Origin: Waddlia chondrophila WSU 86-1044
GTDB lineage: Bacteria > Chlamydiota > Chlamydiia > Chlamydiales > CAMCWV01
NCBI GenBank assembly: GCA_945882915.1
Contig: CAMCWV010000013.1
Span: 1-50,936, forward strand
Length of the DNA: 50,936 nucleotides
Reading direction: 5' to 3'
In this document: in pieces, positions 8,960 through 17,856 of the stretch
Layout: each line of letters opens with the position of its first letter
Position numbering within the stretch: position 1 is the first letter of the stretch
Program-made: the position numbers and the translations under genes
Notes under the pieces: generated by a model
The model's database searches: none
What the model was told of the DNA's origin: nothing
What the model saw: the letters and a program-made list of their open reading frames with translations, nothing else

Positions 8960-9103
8960 AAATGGGACTTTCGACGGCGCACAAAAGAGAAAAAAGAGAA
9001 GAAGCCCGTAGCGATTAAAGGGTTGCCTTCTGAAGAGGGCAAACGCTAAGGCCGCGGGGGCTTTGGTGCTAGCCAAAATTCCCGTTTTCAGCTAAGAGGA
9101 GTA
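8944..9103. repeat. Family A element inserted at the end of cdsD, core variant A1
   Basis: 160 bp with TA on both sides (8942-8943, 9104-9105); the first base is C instead of T. It overlaps the last four codons and the stop of cdsD. Its right end gives AAGAGGAGTA, and the flanking bases complete TATAAT (9104-9109). Confidence 0.85.
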
Positions 9104-9119
9104 TATAATAAATAATTAA

Positions 9120-9407
9120 GTGGCCAAGGCAAATAAAGGCAGAAACACGAGGGCGTTCAAAATGGGAATGTTTGGTTTACACGACAAAAAAGAAGGGCCA
9201 AAGTTAGATTTGACCTTTGATCTCGAAAAAGAAATGAAGAATACTCCTAAAGAAAGAGAGCAAAAACTCAAAGAAGTTGAGGGGCTTATCCGAGAGGCAA
9301 AGAAGCTTACAGTTGAGCCCGCTTCTGCAGTGGGGTTTCAAGAAGCTGAAGTGCTATTAAAAGGATTCACTGCGCTTAAAAAAGTTCTTGATCGGGTCAA
9401 GAAATAA
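9120..9407 (+). CDS. cdsE: CdsE-like small T3S protein (CT665 position)
   Basis: 95 aa from GTG 9120, or 81 aa from ATG 9162, which has GAGGGC upstream. I kept the GTG because, if the repeat in front is removed, the old cdsD stop (9113-9115) falls four bases before it, a normal coupled arrangement. The protein is charged and helical, with no membrane segment. Its place between cdsD and the needle gene matches C. trachomatis CT665, proposed as the needle co-chaperone that works with CdsG to hold CdsF monomers. Function is inferred from position and size only. Confidence 0.65.
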   Translation: MAKANKGRNTRAFKMGMFGLHDKKEGPKLDLTFDLEKEMKNTPKEREQKLKEVEGLIREAKKLTVEPASAVGFQEAEVLLKGFTALKKVLDRVKK

Positions 9408-9461
9408 GCGCAAAAGAAGTAAGTCTAAAATTAGAGTTATAACAAAACTTGAGGTGGTAAA

Positions 9462-9728
9462 ATGGGCATTGGTGGAGATGGATCAGGTTTCGATTTTAAA
9501 AAACTAATTGATGAAGTTGGAAAGTACTCACAAAGCGTTCAGGATATGATTGCTACGATGGGAAGTAGCGCTGCACGTAGCGCTGGTTCTGGCGGGATCG
9601 ACATCACTGCGATGTTTAATTTGCAACTTGCAATGAACAAGCTCTCACAGTTCGCTGAAGCTGTTACGAACATTATGCAAGCACAAAACTCTACTATTAA
9701 GTCTGCCGTCAGCGGTATCAGCAGATAA
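9462..9728 (+). CDS. cdsF: T3S needle subunit CdsF (SctF)
   Basis: 88 aa, the usual size for a needle protein. It has a Gly-rich start, a helix, a short polar turn (SAARSAGSGGID) and a second long helix (MFNLQLAMNKLSQFAEAVTNIM), the helix-turn-helix hairpin that polymerises into the extracellular needle. It is preceded by GAGGTGG, lies 54 bases after the CdsE-like gene and is followed by the TPR protein CdsG, as in C. trachomatis CT665-CT667. Confidence 0.88.
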   Translation: MGIGGDGSGFDFKKLIDEVGKYSQSVQDMIATMGSSAARSAGSGGIDITAMFNLQLAMNKLSQFAEAVTNIMQAQNSTIKSAVSGISR

Positions 9729-9754
9729 GTTTAATCTATTTTTAAGGATATGCC

Positions 9755-10234
9755 ATGAGTCGAGTACAGGATCTTTTCAGTAAAGACTATAAGCTGCTGA
9801 TTGAAGGTGGCTTTATCGCTTGCAATCAAGGTGACGAGGCGAGCGCGCTTGCCCTCTTCAATGCTGGAAAAGTGCTCCGTCCTGCGGATGCTGTTTGGGA
9901 GATTGGGCTTGGGTATATAGCCATGAACAAAATGGATCTAACTTCAGCTGCTAAAATCTTTAGTCGCCTCTTGGAGCGTGAGCCTGAAAACTACATGGCG
10001 CAAGCGTTTCTTGGGTTAACACTGGGGCTTACCTTTGCGGTTGCTAAAGTGACAAAGAAAAAGACAAAGCAAGACATTGTTCCAGAGAAGGACTTGAAGC
10101 AAGCTGCTATGGCCCTGCTTAAAGAAGCTAAAGAAAAGAGCTCAGACCGAGCTGTAAAGCAGCTTGCTAACGCTTCTCTTTCATGGCTTGAAGAGGGAAT
10201 CATGCCTGGCAGCCCTCTGCAATCTGGCAGATAA
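9755..10234 (+). CDS. cdsG: Needle chaperone CdsG (SctG, TPR protein)
   Basis: 159 aa with TPR-like units: GGFIACNQGDEASALALFNAG, then EIGLGYIAMNKMDLTSAAKIF and AQAFLGLTLGL. It corresponds by order and size to C. trachomatis CT667, the PscG/YscG-type partner that caps the needle subunit in the cytoplasm. Start ATG 9755 has AAGGA upstream. A 579-bp repeat-filled gap separates it from the next T3S gene, which suggests either a transcription break or a strongly structured leader there. Confidence 0.8.
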   Translation: MSRVQDLFSKDYKLLIEGGFIACNQGDEASALALFNAGKVLRPADAVWEIGLGYIAMNKMDLTSAAKIFSRLLEREPENYMAQAFLGLTLGLTFAVAKVTKKKTKQDIVPEKDLKQAAMALLKEAKEKSSDRAVKQLANASLSWLEEGIMPGSPLQSGR

Positions 10235-10248
10235 TCAGTTTTTTAGAA

Positions 10249-10657
10249 AACCGCGTTAAGCGGTAATTAAACGGCGAAGCCGTGGCAGATGCTAGCCGTA
10301 GGTGACCAAAGGGAACCTACGGAAACATGTGTAAAAAAAACAAGCCACGATCAGTGGCGGCAGCGCTTTCAGAATAGTATCGCCACTGGTCGTGGCTCCA
10401 GATTTCTATTTGGGTATACCGTAGGCTCCCTTCGGTTACCTACTGCTAGTAGAGCGTAATGCAAATAAGCTCGGATTAGACCTGCGCGAAAGCGCCCGCG
10501 GTTGAACGATCGTAAATAGGTCAATATAAGATCTATATGGACCTATTTACGATCGTTCAACCCCGGGGCTTTGGCGCGGTTTAATCTGAACTTATTTACA
10601 TTACGCTGTACTAGCATCTGCCACGGCTTCGCCGTTTAATTACCGCTTGACGCGGTT
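10249..10657. repeat. Four-level nested inverted-repeat element
   Basis: Outer arms 10249-10295 and 10611-10657 are complementary over 47 bp with one mismatch. Inside lie a second pair (10297-10321 with 10422-10446, CCGTAGGT...), which encloses a GCCACGATCAGTGGCG hairpin. Next to it is a third pair (10456-10485 with 10577-10605, GCGTAATGCAAATAAG...). This third pair encloses the GCGCGAAAGC...GATCGTTCAACCCCGGGGC module that also forms the core of family A2. Confidence 0.85.
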
Positions 10658-10813
10658 TAAATGACTAAGAAAATGGTCATGGGAATTGTGCAAAAATAGT
10701 AAAAAATATCTGAAGTATAGGTTCCCCTGGGACACAGTTTAATTATTCCATTGGTGGATGTTTCAGGATGATAAACTCGTTTCTTAGTTTAAAGTAGAAA
10801 GGAAGGAGGCACA
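10658..10813. other. Leader of the CT668-like gene
   Basis: Includes a short family G piece (CCCCTGGGACACAGTTTAA, 10722-10740) and AT-rich sequence. A strong ribosome binding site (GGAAGGAGG) closes it. A promoter for cdsN and following genes may lie here, but none is clear. Confidence 0.4.
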
Positions 10814-11563
10814 ATGCCTGATGACTCTATTAGAGGCCCAATTCAAAAAATTGACAGCGCAACAGATGAGTCCAGCGCGAATGTAGGTGGACAAACAGGT
10901 GGAGCAGGTGGACTAGGCCCTTCTGTTGGCGGCGGCGCTAGCCCGACTGGTACGCCTACAGGGACTCCTGGACAAGCGCCCTTTGACATGGGAGGGAATG
11001 AGGCTACTGAACAGGCGCAAGGGAGGTCAGGGCTTGCTACTCCAATGGAACTTCCTCAGCGTGGACATCCAACAGGGCCTCTACAGGCTCTTGACTCCTA
11101 TTTCGAAAATATAAACACGAATTTCACGGAAAGTAGAAAGCAGCTGAATCAGATTGTAGAAGAAGAACGGCTTAATCCTCAAGGCACCCAAGTTACCACC
11201 CAAATTGGTAAGCGAAATAGCGGGCTTCTACAGAGTAAATATGACCAGATTCAGAGCCATCTTAAGGCAGCTCAACAAATAGCCGATCATAGGCTTGGGG
11301 AATATAAGCCTCCGGGGGCGCCCCCTAAGGGGATGACTCCAGGGCAGCACTTCTTAAGCTTGATTGTTGCTGCTCAAGACCAGATCAACAGCGTTCATGC
11401 GGAAATGGATACGATTGGGTCTAAAACGAATCCAATGACTCCAGAGCTGATGATGAAGATGCAATATAAGATGAATAGCGTCTCTCAAGAAACGGAGATG
11501 TTCACCGGCATTTTGAACAAGTGTATCGATGGTCCTAAACAGATCATGAACGTTCAGGTCTAA
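10814..11563 (+). CDS. CT668-like T3S cluster protein
   Basis: 249 aa, preceded by AAGGAGG. Residues 1-85 are Gly/Pro/Thr-rich and probably disordered. Residues 90-249 are helical with many Gln and Met, including LSLIVAAQDQINSVHAEMD and MMKMQYKMNSVSQETEMF. The latter looks like a second needle/filament-type helix pair. It sits exactly where C. trachomatis has CT668, between cdsG and cdsN. The function of that family is not settled; the C-terminal pattern would suit an inner rod-like or secreted component. Confidence 0.6.
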   Translation: MPDDSIRGPIQKIDSATDESSANVGGQTGGAGGLGPSVGGGASPTGTPTGTPGQAPFDMGGNEATEQAQGRSGLATPMELPQRGHPTGPLQALDSYFENINTNFTESRKQLNQIVEEERLNPQGTQVTTQIGKRNSGLLQSKYDQIQSHLKAAQQIADHRLGEYKPPGAPPKGMTPGQHFLSLIVAAQDQINSVHAEMDTIGSKTNPMTPELMMKMQYKMNSVSQETEMFTGILNKCIDGPKQIMNVQV

Positions 11564-11661
11564 TAAAATGCGTCTCCTAGGAGCTCTTTGGGTGCTTTGT
11601 TAGAATAGGTGTTTTGTGAGACTATGGGCTTAGTAAGAGATTTGTTAGTGGGAGTTTCAGA

Positions 11662-12981
11662 GTGGTAACAGGTGATCAGTTCAAAGACGTTTTTGGTGAC
11701 TTAGAAGATGTCCAGCTGACAACCGTTCAAGGGCGCCTCACTGAAGTTGTTGGCATGAGCATCAAGGCCATTGTCCCCAACGTTAAGATGGGGGACGTCT
11801 GTGAGGTCAAAAGAGCTAAAGGCGCTCCTTTACGCACTGTCGTCGTCGGCTTTAACAGTCAAGAAGTTATTCTCTCTCCACTTGGTGAAATGAGCGGTAT
11901 TGGGCCAGCCTCTGAGGTCACTCCACTTCGCCACCCTTTATCAATTAAAGTTGGTCCTCAGCTACTAGGCCGGATTCTCAACGGTCTCGGAGAGCCTCTT
12001 GACGAGGGTATTAAGGGGCCTCTTAATCTAGAAGAGACCTATCCTGTTATTCAATCCCCTCCCGATCCTCTTACCCGTAGAATTATCGATAAGCCACTTC
12101 CTACAGGCATTAGATGTCTGGATGGAATTTTGACGTGCGGAGAAGGGCAACGTTTAGGGGTTTTTGCAGCTGCCGGGGGAGGTAAGTCAACCCTTCTTGG
12201 GATGCTTGCCCGTAATGCCAGGGCTGATGTCAACGTCATCGCTCTCATTGGTGAGCGGGGGAGAGAGCTGCGCGAATTTATTGAGCACGATTTAGGCCCC
12301 GAGGGAATGAAGCGCTCTGTAATCGTTGTTTCAACATCCGATCAGCCCTCACAGGTTCGTATAAATGCTGCTTACGTCGGAACGGCAATTGCCGAATACT
12401 TCCGCGATCAGGGGAAAAGCGTCATCTTGATGATGGACTCTGTAACCCGTTTTGCTAGAGCGCTTCGGGAAGTGGGGCTTGCTGCTGGTGAGCCTCCTGC
12501 TCGAGGGGGGTATACACCCTCTGTGTTCTCGACACTTCCTCAGCTTCTTGAGCGTGCAGGAAATAGTGACAAAGGTTCCATCACAGCATTTTATACAGTG
12601 CTTGTGGCCGGCGATGATATGAACGAGCCTGTGGCCGACGAGGTTCGCTCTATCTTGGATGGTCACATTATCCTTTCAGCAGACCTTGCCAGATTGGGTC
12701 ATTATCCTGCGGTGGATGTTCTGTCTTCAGCTAGCCGGGTTCTGAACAATATTACGACAGAAGATCATCGAGCAAATATTCGCAAGGCCCGTACTGTTCT
12801 GGCAACATACAGCAAGATTAGAATGCTTGTTCAGATTGGCGAATACAAACGGGGCTCAGATAAAGAAGCAGATTACGCTATTGATTATTACGACAAAGTA
12901 AACCGCTTCTTACAACAAAAGAAGGATGAGAAATCTGGTTTTGATGACACTGTTAAACAACTAGCAGCACTCTTTCGTTAA
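11662..12981 (+). CDS. cdsN: T3S ATPase CdsN (SctN)
   Basis: 439 aa, full length for SctN. Walker A is AAGGGKST (about 170-177), Walker B VILMMDS (about 254-260), with GERGRE and the FliI/SctN-type SRVLNNI region. It forms the hexameric cytoplasmic ATPase that strips chaperones and unfolds substrates. The start is GTG 11662 with GGGAG seven bases upstream; no better ATG exists before conserved sequence. cdsO follows after only 14 bases. Confidence 0.96.
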   Translation: MVTGDQFKDVFGDLEDVQLTTVQGRLTEVVGMSIKAIVPNVKMGDVCEVKRAKGAPLRTVVVGFNSQEVILSPLGEMSGIGPASEVTPLRHPLSIKVGPQLLGRILNGLGEPLDEGIKGPLNLEETYPVIQSPPDPLTRRIIDKPLPTGIRCLDGILTCGEGQRLGVFAAAGGGKSTLLGMLARNARADVNVIALIGERGRELREFIEHDLGPEGMKRSVIVVSTSDQPSQVRINAAYVGTAIAEYFRDQGKSVILMMDSVTRFARALREVGLAAGEPPARGGYTPSVFSTLPQLLERAGNSDKGSITAFYTVLVAGDDMNEPVADEVRSILDGHIILSADLARLGHYPAVDVLSSASRVLNNITTEDHRANIRKARTVLATYSKIRMLVQIGEYKRGSDKEADYAIDYYDKVNRFLQQKKDEKSGFDDTVKQLAALFR

Positions 12982-12998
12982 GCTAAGAGGAGTATATG
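12982..12998 (+). promoter_or_regulatory. cdsO ribosome binding site identical to a family A end
   Basis: AGCTAAGAGGAGTATATG at the cdsO start is identical over 18 bases to the right end of the family A element plus TA and start codon at fliQ (49533-49550). It includes the Shine-Dalgarno AGGAG and the start. Either it is a scar of a lost element, or the element resembles native sites. Confidence 0.75.
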
Positions 12999-13517
12999 GC
13001 TAAGATTGTTTATCCGTTGGCTCAGGTTCTTGAGGTCAAAAATAAGCGCGTTGAGGATGCCGAAAGGGTCGTTCAGGAAGAAGAGCGCAATTTAGAAAAA
13101 GAGCAAGAAAAGCTTGTTAAGGTTAAAGAAGAGAAGGACAAGGCTAAAGCAGTGTATGACGCTAAGCGAGAGCAGCTGCGCGCAGAGTCCTCTCAGATAA
13201 CGACGACGACAAAGCTTTTGCGGATGAAAGATTATCTCAAGATTGTCTGTGAATTGCTGGAAAGAGAGAAAGAGAAGGTTGCCGAACAAGAAAAGCGGGT
13301 AGAGGTTGCTGAGAAAAACCTTAAAAAAGCAAAAGAGACTTTGAAGGAACGGCGTCAGGAAGTGGAAAAGCTCGAGATGCACCGCAAAGAGTGGGAAAAG
13401 GAGATGGACAAAGAGATCTCCAGGCAAGAGGGGATTGAAGAAGACGAGGCGGGCTCTATTATTTTCCTTACGCAAGGGCGAAAGAAAGGAAAAAAACGAG
13501 TAGCGAGTAGCGAGTAG
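12996..13517 (+). CDS. cdsO: T3S stalk protein CdsO (SctO/YscO-like)
   Basis: 173 aa, almost entirely Lys/Glu-rich coiled coil, the expected form of SctO, which links the ATPase to the export gate like the gamma subunit of F-ATPase. Position directly after cdsN matches CT670. The stop codon falls inside a tandem array of a 7-bp unit (CGAGTAG, 13498-13539), so changes in copy number would alter the last few residues only, because every frame soon meets TAG. Confidence 0.88.
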   Translation: MAKIVYPLAQVLEVKNKRVEDAERVVQEEERNLEKEQEKLVKVKEEKDKAKAVYDAKREQLRAESSQITTTTKLLRMKDYLKIVCELLEREKEKVAEQEKRVEVAEKNLKKAKETLKERRQEVEKLEMHRKEWEKEMDKEISRQEGIEEDEAGSIIFLTQGRKKGKKRVASSE

Positions 13518-13539
13518 CGAGTAGCGAGTAGTGAGTAGC
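13498..13539. repeat. 7-bp tandem repeat, about six copies
   Basis: Unit CGAGTAG, last copy TGAGTAG. It spans the cdsO stop and the short gap before cdsP. Confidence 0.85.
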
Positions 13540-13559
13540 TAAAACGTGTGGTGTAAAAA

Positions 13560-14537
13560 ATGATTAACTCAGTAGCTGGGGCTGGAGGGGTAAACCCTTC
13601 TCCTGATGATTCAGAGCAGATGCCAACACAGTCAAGCCAGTATGATGATCGTTTTAAAAATGCTTACAAGAAAGACGATGAGCAGCAACGAGATTCAAGT
13701 AGTGATGAGGATAACGAAAATACTACTGAACAGAGCGCTGGCACGGGCCAGCGCACAAGCCCACTCGGTGATGCAGGAAAGCTTGCTTCTAAAAACAACC
13801 AGGGGAACGGTCAGGGGAATACTGAAGCTGAAAAAGCGCGCGTTAAAACTAAAAGACAAGAAGCTCTAAGAATCGCTTCGGCATATGTTAAAGGTGAGAT
13901 CAGAAAGCTGAAGACGGGTGAGCAAGCAGAGACTCCGGGCGCCGCCGGCCTGGTTGCTGGCGGCTCTAGCTCTTTTGCAATTAACGCTGCACTAAACGCT
14001 GGAAATCCGATAGGAAAAGCAGGCGGTATTGACAATGCGAAGATAGAGCAGCTTTTAGAAACTATTGCCGCTCACGCTCTAGAGTTGCTAGCTGGAAAGG
14101 ATAACGGCAAAATACGGGTAGATGTCACCTTAAAAGGTGAAGTAGATGGGATGCCGCGTGAATTTGCTGGTGCAAAAATGACGGTGATTCGCAGTGTAGA
14201 TGGCACGATGCGCGCAGAATTTATGTTGCAAGATGGGAAAGACCCTATCAAAGCAGCGGAAATGATCTCGAAAAATTTAGAGACCTTAGCAACTGCAATG
14301 AGCGCAAAAGGGGTTAACCTTACAGAAGTGAAGGTGGGAACGCAGGTCATTAACGTTATGGGGCCCCCTCCTCAGAGCCTTCCCAAGCCAGAATCGCTTG
14401 CTCAAGGGCGTAGCGATGATCAAGGCGGAGGCCAGCAACAACAGCAGCAAGATCGCGGAGATCAGCAGCGAGAAGGGCAGCGACAGTCACAGCGTACTAA
14501 AGATTGGGAAGAGCTCTACAAAGATAATAAAGAGTAA
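13560..14537 (+). CDS. cdsP: T3S needle-length control protein CdsP (SctP)
   Basis: 325 aa. Residues 1-115 are polar and disordered, 150-270 are folded (VRVDVTLKGEVDG-like strand region, VKVGTQVI), and 275-325 are Gln/Arg-rich. Position between cdsO and cdsQ and the central domain of FliK/YscP type identify it with CT671. It should act as molecular ruler and substrate switch. Start ATG 13560 lies after GTGGTG; 42 bases separate it from cdsO. Confidence 0.8.
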   Translation: MINSVAGAGGVNPSPDDSEQMPTQSSQYDDRFKNAYKKDDEQQRDSSSDEDNENTTEQSAGTGQRTSPLGDAGKLASKNNQGNGQGNTEAEKARVKTKRQEALRIASAYVKGEIRKLKTGEQAETPGAAGLVAGGSSSFAINAALNAGNPIGKAGGIDNAKIEQLLETIAAHALELLAGKDNGKIRVDVTLKGEVDGMPREFAGAKMTVIRSVDGTMRAEFMLQDGKDPIKAAEMISKNLETLATAMSAKGVNLTEVKVGTQVINVMGPPPQSLPKPESLAQGRSDDQGGGQQQQQQDRGDQQREGQRQSQRTKDWEELYKDNKE

Positions 14538-14580
14538 GTCCTTAATCGGACATTTTTGTGCTTGATTTTCGGTGCCTTCA

Positions 14581-14692
14581 CAGGAAGGTAACCAGACCGT
14601 CTCGGTCTGGGCGTTAGCTTGATGATTAGCAAACGTCTGCTGTAGGCGTGAGGTTGAAGCCCAGACCTTAGACGGCTAAAGTTACCTTCCTG
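14581..14692. repeat. Family D short element
   Basis: Perfect 12-bp ends CAGGAAGGTAAC / GTTACCTTCCTG enclose a second pair CGTCTCGGTCTGGGC / GCCCAGACCTTAGACG. Related DNA is at 1-72, 25031-25125 and 34100-34250. Confidence 0.75.
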
Positions 14693-14750
14693 TAAGGTTG
14701 CCATAGCTTTTTAAAGTGTAACTAAGAGAACAAGGTTAGAAGCAGGGTTC

Positions 14751-15968
14751 ATGGACAAAACGACAACGTCAACTCCCTATTATCAATGGTTAAAGCATAT
14801 TGAGCCGGCGCTTTTGGCATGCAACGAGATCCCTTTGCTCGGAGGCGTCCCTTCTTTTCCATGGGAAGTTCTTAAAAAGCAGCTCGCTAAAGCTTTTCTC
14901 TGTGACACATTAGAACTCTACCCTTCAATTCCTCAGTGGCGCGCTCAGGATCAACTTCTCAAAGGTTTGGGAGAAAATCTTGCTTCTTTAAATATTGCAA
15001 TCCCTCAACTTGAGGGGAGCCTTTGCTGGGTGATGTCACAGGCAGACATTGGGATATTAATGTCGGCGCTTTTTTCTGGGTACTCTAAGACCGCTGACTT
15101 TGTTGCCTCAGACTTTTATCAAGGGTTTTATCATTACGTCGCCGCAATGGTGATGAAGTTTGTTGACGAAGCCCCTTTTGTCGGTAAATTATCGCCACGT
15201 ATAACAGGCGAGGCCCTTCCTCAAGGGGAGGCTTCATTTTGCTATGATGTCTCTGTGGAAATTGCTTCGGAGATCGCTTCTCATAAAATGCTTGGGAGGC
15301 TTTGCCTTTCAAGAGCGTTCCAGCAGTCCTGGAGGGCTCGATTTCTGCCTAAAAAGCCCGCTACAATTACTTCAGATCTTTTGCAGAAAGTAGAACTTTT
15401 GCTTCATATCGAAGGGGGAAGAACGACCCTTACTAGAAAAGAGTGGGCTCTTGCTGCCGTTGGCGATTTTGTATTGCTTGATACGTGTAGCCTAGATCCA
15501 GAAACTGGCAAGGGAGGCGTTACCCTGAATGTTCAGGGGCGTGTGCTTCTTCGTGGCAGAATTAAGCAGGGGGAGCTCAAGCTCAAGGAATATCCATTTT
15601 ATCAAGAGGAATTGGCAACAATGGTCGGCGAATTTTCTGAAGAAGACCTTGAAGAGGAGGATGGAGAGACTTTGCCTGGCGAGGAAGGGGATGCTCTTTC
15701 TGAAGCTTCCGCTCCAGAGGGCAAATCGGAGGGGAAACAGGCTGTAAAGCTCTCTGTAGATGACCTTTCTGTATCGCTCGTTGTTGAAGTTACGCGGATG
15801 CGCATGTCTGTCCAGAAGCTTTTAGAGCTGAAACCCGGGGATACTTTGCCTCTGGATGCTCAGTTTGAAAAGGGTATTGACCTCATGATTAATGGGCGCA
15901 AAGTTGGGGCTGGGGAGCTGCTTCGCATGGGCGATTGCTTAGGGGTGAGAATCACCGAGCTTGGCTAA
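14751..15968 (+). CDS. cdsQ: T3S C-ring protein CdsQ (SctQ)
   Basis: 405 aa. Two SPOA-type regions are visible, a central one (about 205-290, KVELLLHIEGGRTTLTRKEW) and a canonical C-terminal one (about 335-405, LELKPGDTLPL then INGRKVGAGELLRMGDCLGV). An acidic linker (295-325) joins them. SctQ forms the cytoplasmic sorting platform that receives chaperone-substrate complexes. It may also yield a C-terminal SPOA product from an internal start, as in other SctQ; GTAGATGACC near 15757 lies at a suitable place, but this is only a possibility. Confidence 0.9.
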   Translation: MDKTTTSTPYYQWLKHIEPALLACNEIPLLGGVPSFPWEVLKKQLAKAFLCDTLELYPSIPQWRAQDQLLKGLGENLASLNIAIPQLEGSLCWVMSQADIGILMSALFSGYSKTADFVASDFYQGFYHYVAAMVMKFVDEAPFVGKLSPRITGEALPQGEASFCYDVSVEIASEIASHKMLGRLCLSRAFQQSWRARFLPKKPATITSDLLQKVELLLHIEGGRTTLTRKEWALAAVGDFVLLDTCSLDPETGKGGVTLNVQGRVLLRGRIKQGELKLKEYPFYQEELATMVGEFSEEDLEEEDGETLPGEEGDALSEASAPEGKSEGKQAVKLSVDDLSVSLVVEVTRMRMSVQKLLELKPGDTLPLDAQFEKGIDLMINGRKVGAGELLRMGDCLGVRITELG

Positions 15969-16245
15969 GACTCTGCTTAAGGCTTTTCCCTAAGTTTTAA
16001 AAGACATTTCAACGCAAAGACGCAAAAAAAACAGAAAGAGAAAATCGAAAAATACTTAATGTGTTTAACGCCTGTTGGTTAAAATGCTCGGAGCGAAGCT
16101 CCTTAAGTGCCGCTGGGTTAAACGTTGTCAAGCACGAAAGTACCTAAATAGGAAGCAGGGCTAGCCTTGATCTGTGGTGAGAATCTTTAATTTCTTTGCA
16201 ATTTCTTTGCGGCTTTGCGTTTAATTATTTCTGAGAAGTACTGAA
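15969..16245. repeat. Family C block (ACGCAAAGACGCAA type)
   Basis: AACGCAAAGACGCAAAA (16012-16028) and its inverted partner CTTTGCGGCTTTGCGTTT (16204-16221) bound about 200 bp, which includes a GGAGCGAAGCTCC hairpin. No gene is seen in it. Confidence 0.65.
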
Positions 16246-17856
16246 ATGACCGAGAAAGATCTTCAAACTAAAACGCCTTCAACCAAAGCGCCTTCAACCA
16301 AAGGCGCTTCTGGCTTCCCTCATCGCATTGGCCCTTACACCATCGAAGGTCTGCTTGAAAAGGGAGGAATGAGCCTTCTCTATTTAGGCACCGACCCAAG
16401 CACCTACGAGCCTGTGATTGTTAAGGTGCTCCCTTTAGAATACGTTTCCCGTCCGGAGCTTGTGGACCAGTTTCTTAATGAAGCAAAGATCATCGGGATG
16501 ACGAGCCATCCTAATATCGTAAAGCTTCGTGGCCACGGGAAGTGGGAAGGTGGTCTCTATATTGCAATGGAGTTCATCCAGGGGATCTCTCTGAGGCAGT
16601 TTTTACTTCAGCAGGCGATGTCCACTCGGCGCGCTTTAGAGTTTATGCTCCAGGTTTCTTATGCTATTACACATCTGCACGCCTACGGAGTTATCCATCG
16701 CGATCTTAAGCCAGAGAATATCTTACTCACCTCAACAGGCGGCGTAAAGGTTATCGACTTTGGAATTGCACAGCTTCATACAGAAGCAGACTACGAGAAA
16801 ATGGCGGGGCTGACCCCTTATATGGGCACGCCATTTTATATGAGCCCAGAGCAGCGCAAAGACCCTTCCAAAGCTTCATATTCGACAGACGTCTACTCGC
16901 TTGGTCTGATCACTTACGAGCTTGTCCTTGGCAAGCCTTGTTATGGCGTTGTCCATATCGCTCTTATGCCTCCTGGCTTGCAGCTAATTCTAGAAAAGGC
17001 CCTTCAGCCTGATCCTAAAAATCGCTATGAGGATATTGTGGATTTCACTACAGCGATTTCGAAATATCTGGAATCGGATGATGTCGATAAAGAGATGCGC
17101 GGTAAGGATATTACTTCGGAGTCTTTCGAGAAGTTGCAAAAAGTTCAGGGAGTATTATTCCCTAAAACGGCGCCTATATTTTTGCATGCTGAAATAGGAC
17201 TTGTCTTGGATGACCCTCGAGGAACCTCTGTTCTTGGGCATGGGTTCTTTGAGTTAGACGATGGAGGGTATGTGTGCGTGATTGCGCAGCCAGCCACTCC
17301 TGACACTACAGGCGGGATCTTATATAGTGCTGTATTTCGCGGAATGGTTGCGGGGTTCCTATCGCAAGAGCGCGCTCTTACAGCAACAGGGCTTGCTTCT
17401 CATTTAAATCACGCGCTTCTTATAGATGTCATGAAGCAGACCTTTAATTTCTGCTGCGTGATACTGCACCCTTCTAAGGGGATGCTCTCTTATATTTCTT
17501 GTGGTTATGGTCCTTTATGGCATATTCCAAAAGGAAAGAGCGAGGTTGGGCGGATTGCTGCTTATAACGAACCTCTTGGGACAGCGATTGATACTGAATT
17601 TTTAGATGTAACGTCTCGCTTTGATCCAGGGGATACTGTTGTCCTAACAAGTCTTATTAGCGTAGAAAAGTCAGCGGGGAAAGATGTTCCTGAAATGGGA
17701 ATATCAGAAGAGCTCTTACAGGATTTTCTCAGTAAGAAGGCTCATTTAAGCCCACAAAAACAGGTGGATATTGTTGCTCGCGGAGTAAAACGCAAGCAGG
17801 GGCGTTTGGCCCAAGGGGCTCAGCCGTTTTTAATTATTAGCGCAAAGAGAAAGTAA
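16246..17856 (+). CDS. pkn5: Pkn5-like Ser/Thr protein kinase fused to a degenerate PP2C/SpoIIE domain
   Basis: 536 aa. Kinase domain about 28-275: Gly-loop LLEKGGMSLLYLG, catalytic Lys60 (VIVKVL), HRDLKPEN (151-158), DFG (171-173), and SPE in place of APE. All catalytic residues are present, so it should be active. Residues 310-480 resemble RsbU/SpoIIE phosphatases (GYGPLWHI, EPLGTAID, FDPGDTVVLTS), but the metal-binding TDG is replaced by TSL, so phosphatase activity is doubtful. Position between cdsQ and cdsC matches C. trachomatis CT673. A likely substrate or partner is the FHA protein CdsD; that is inference. N-terminal TPSTKAPSTK is a small direct repeat. Confidence 0.88.
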   Translation: MTEKDLQTKTPSTKAPSTKGASGFPHRIGPYTIEGLLEKGGMSLLYLGTDPSTYEPVIVKVLPLEYVSRPELVDQFLNEAKIIGMTSHPNIVKLRGHGKWEGGLYIAMEFIQGISLRQFLLQQAMSTRRALEFMLQVSYAITHLHAYGVIHRDLKPENILLTSTGGVKVIDFGIAQLHTEADYEKMAGLTPYMGTPFYMSPEQRKDPSKASYSTDVYSLGLITYELVLGKPCYGVVHIALMPPGLQLILEKALQPDPKNRYEDIVDFTTAISKYLESDDVDKEMRGKDITSESFEKLQKVQGVLFPKTAPIFLHAEIGLVLDDPRGTSVLGHGFFELDDGGYVCVIAQPATPDTTGGILYSAVFRGMVAGFLSQERALTATGLASHLNHALLIDVMKQTFNFCCVILHPSKGMLSYISCGYGPLWHIPKGKSEVGRIAAYNEPLGTAIDTEFLDVTSRFDPGDTVVLTSLISVEKSAGKDVPEMGISEELLQDFLSKKAHLSPQKQVDIVARGVKRKQGRLAQGAQPFLIISAKRK

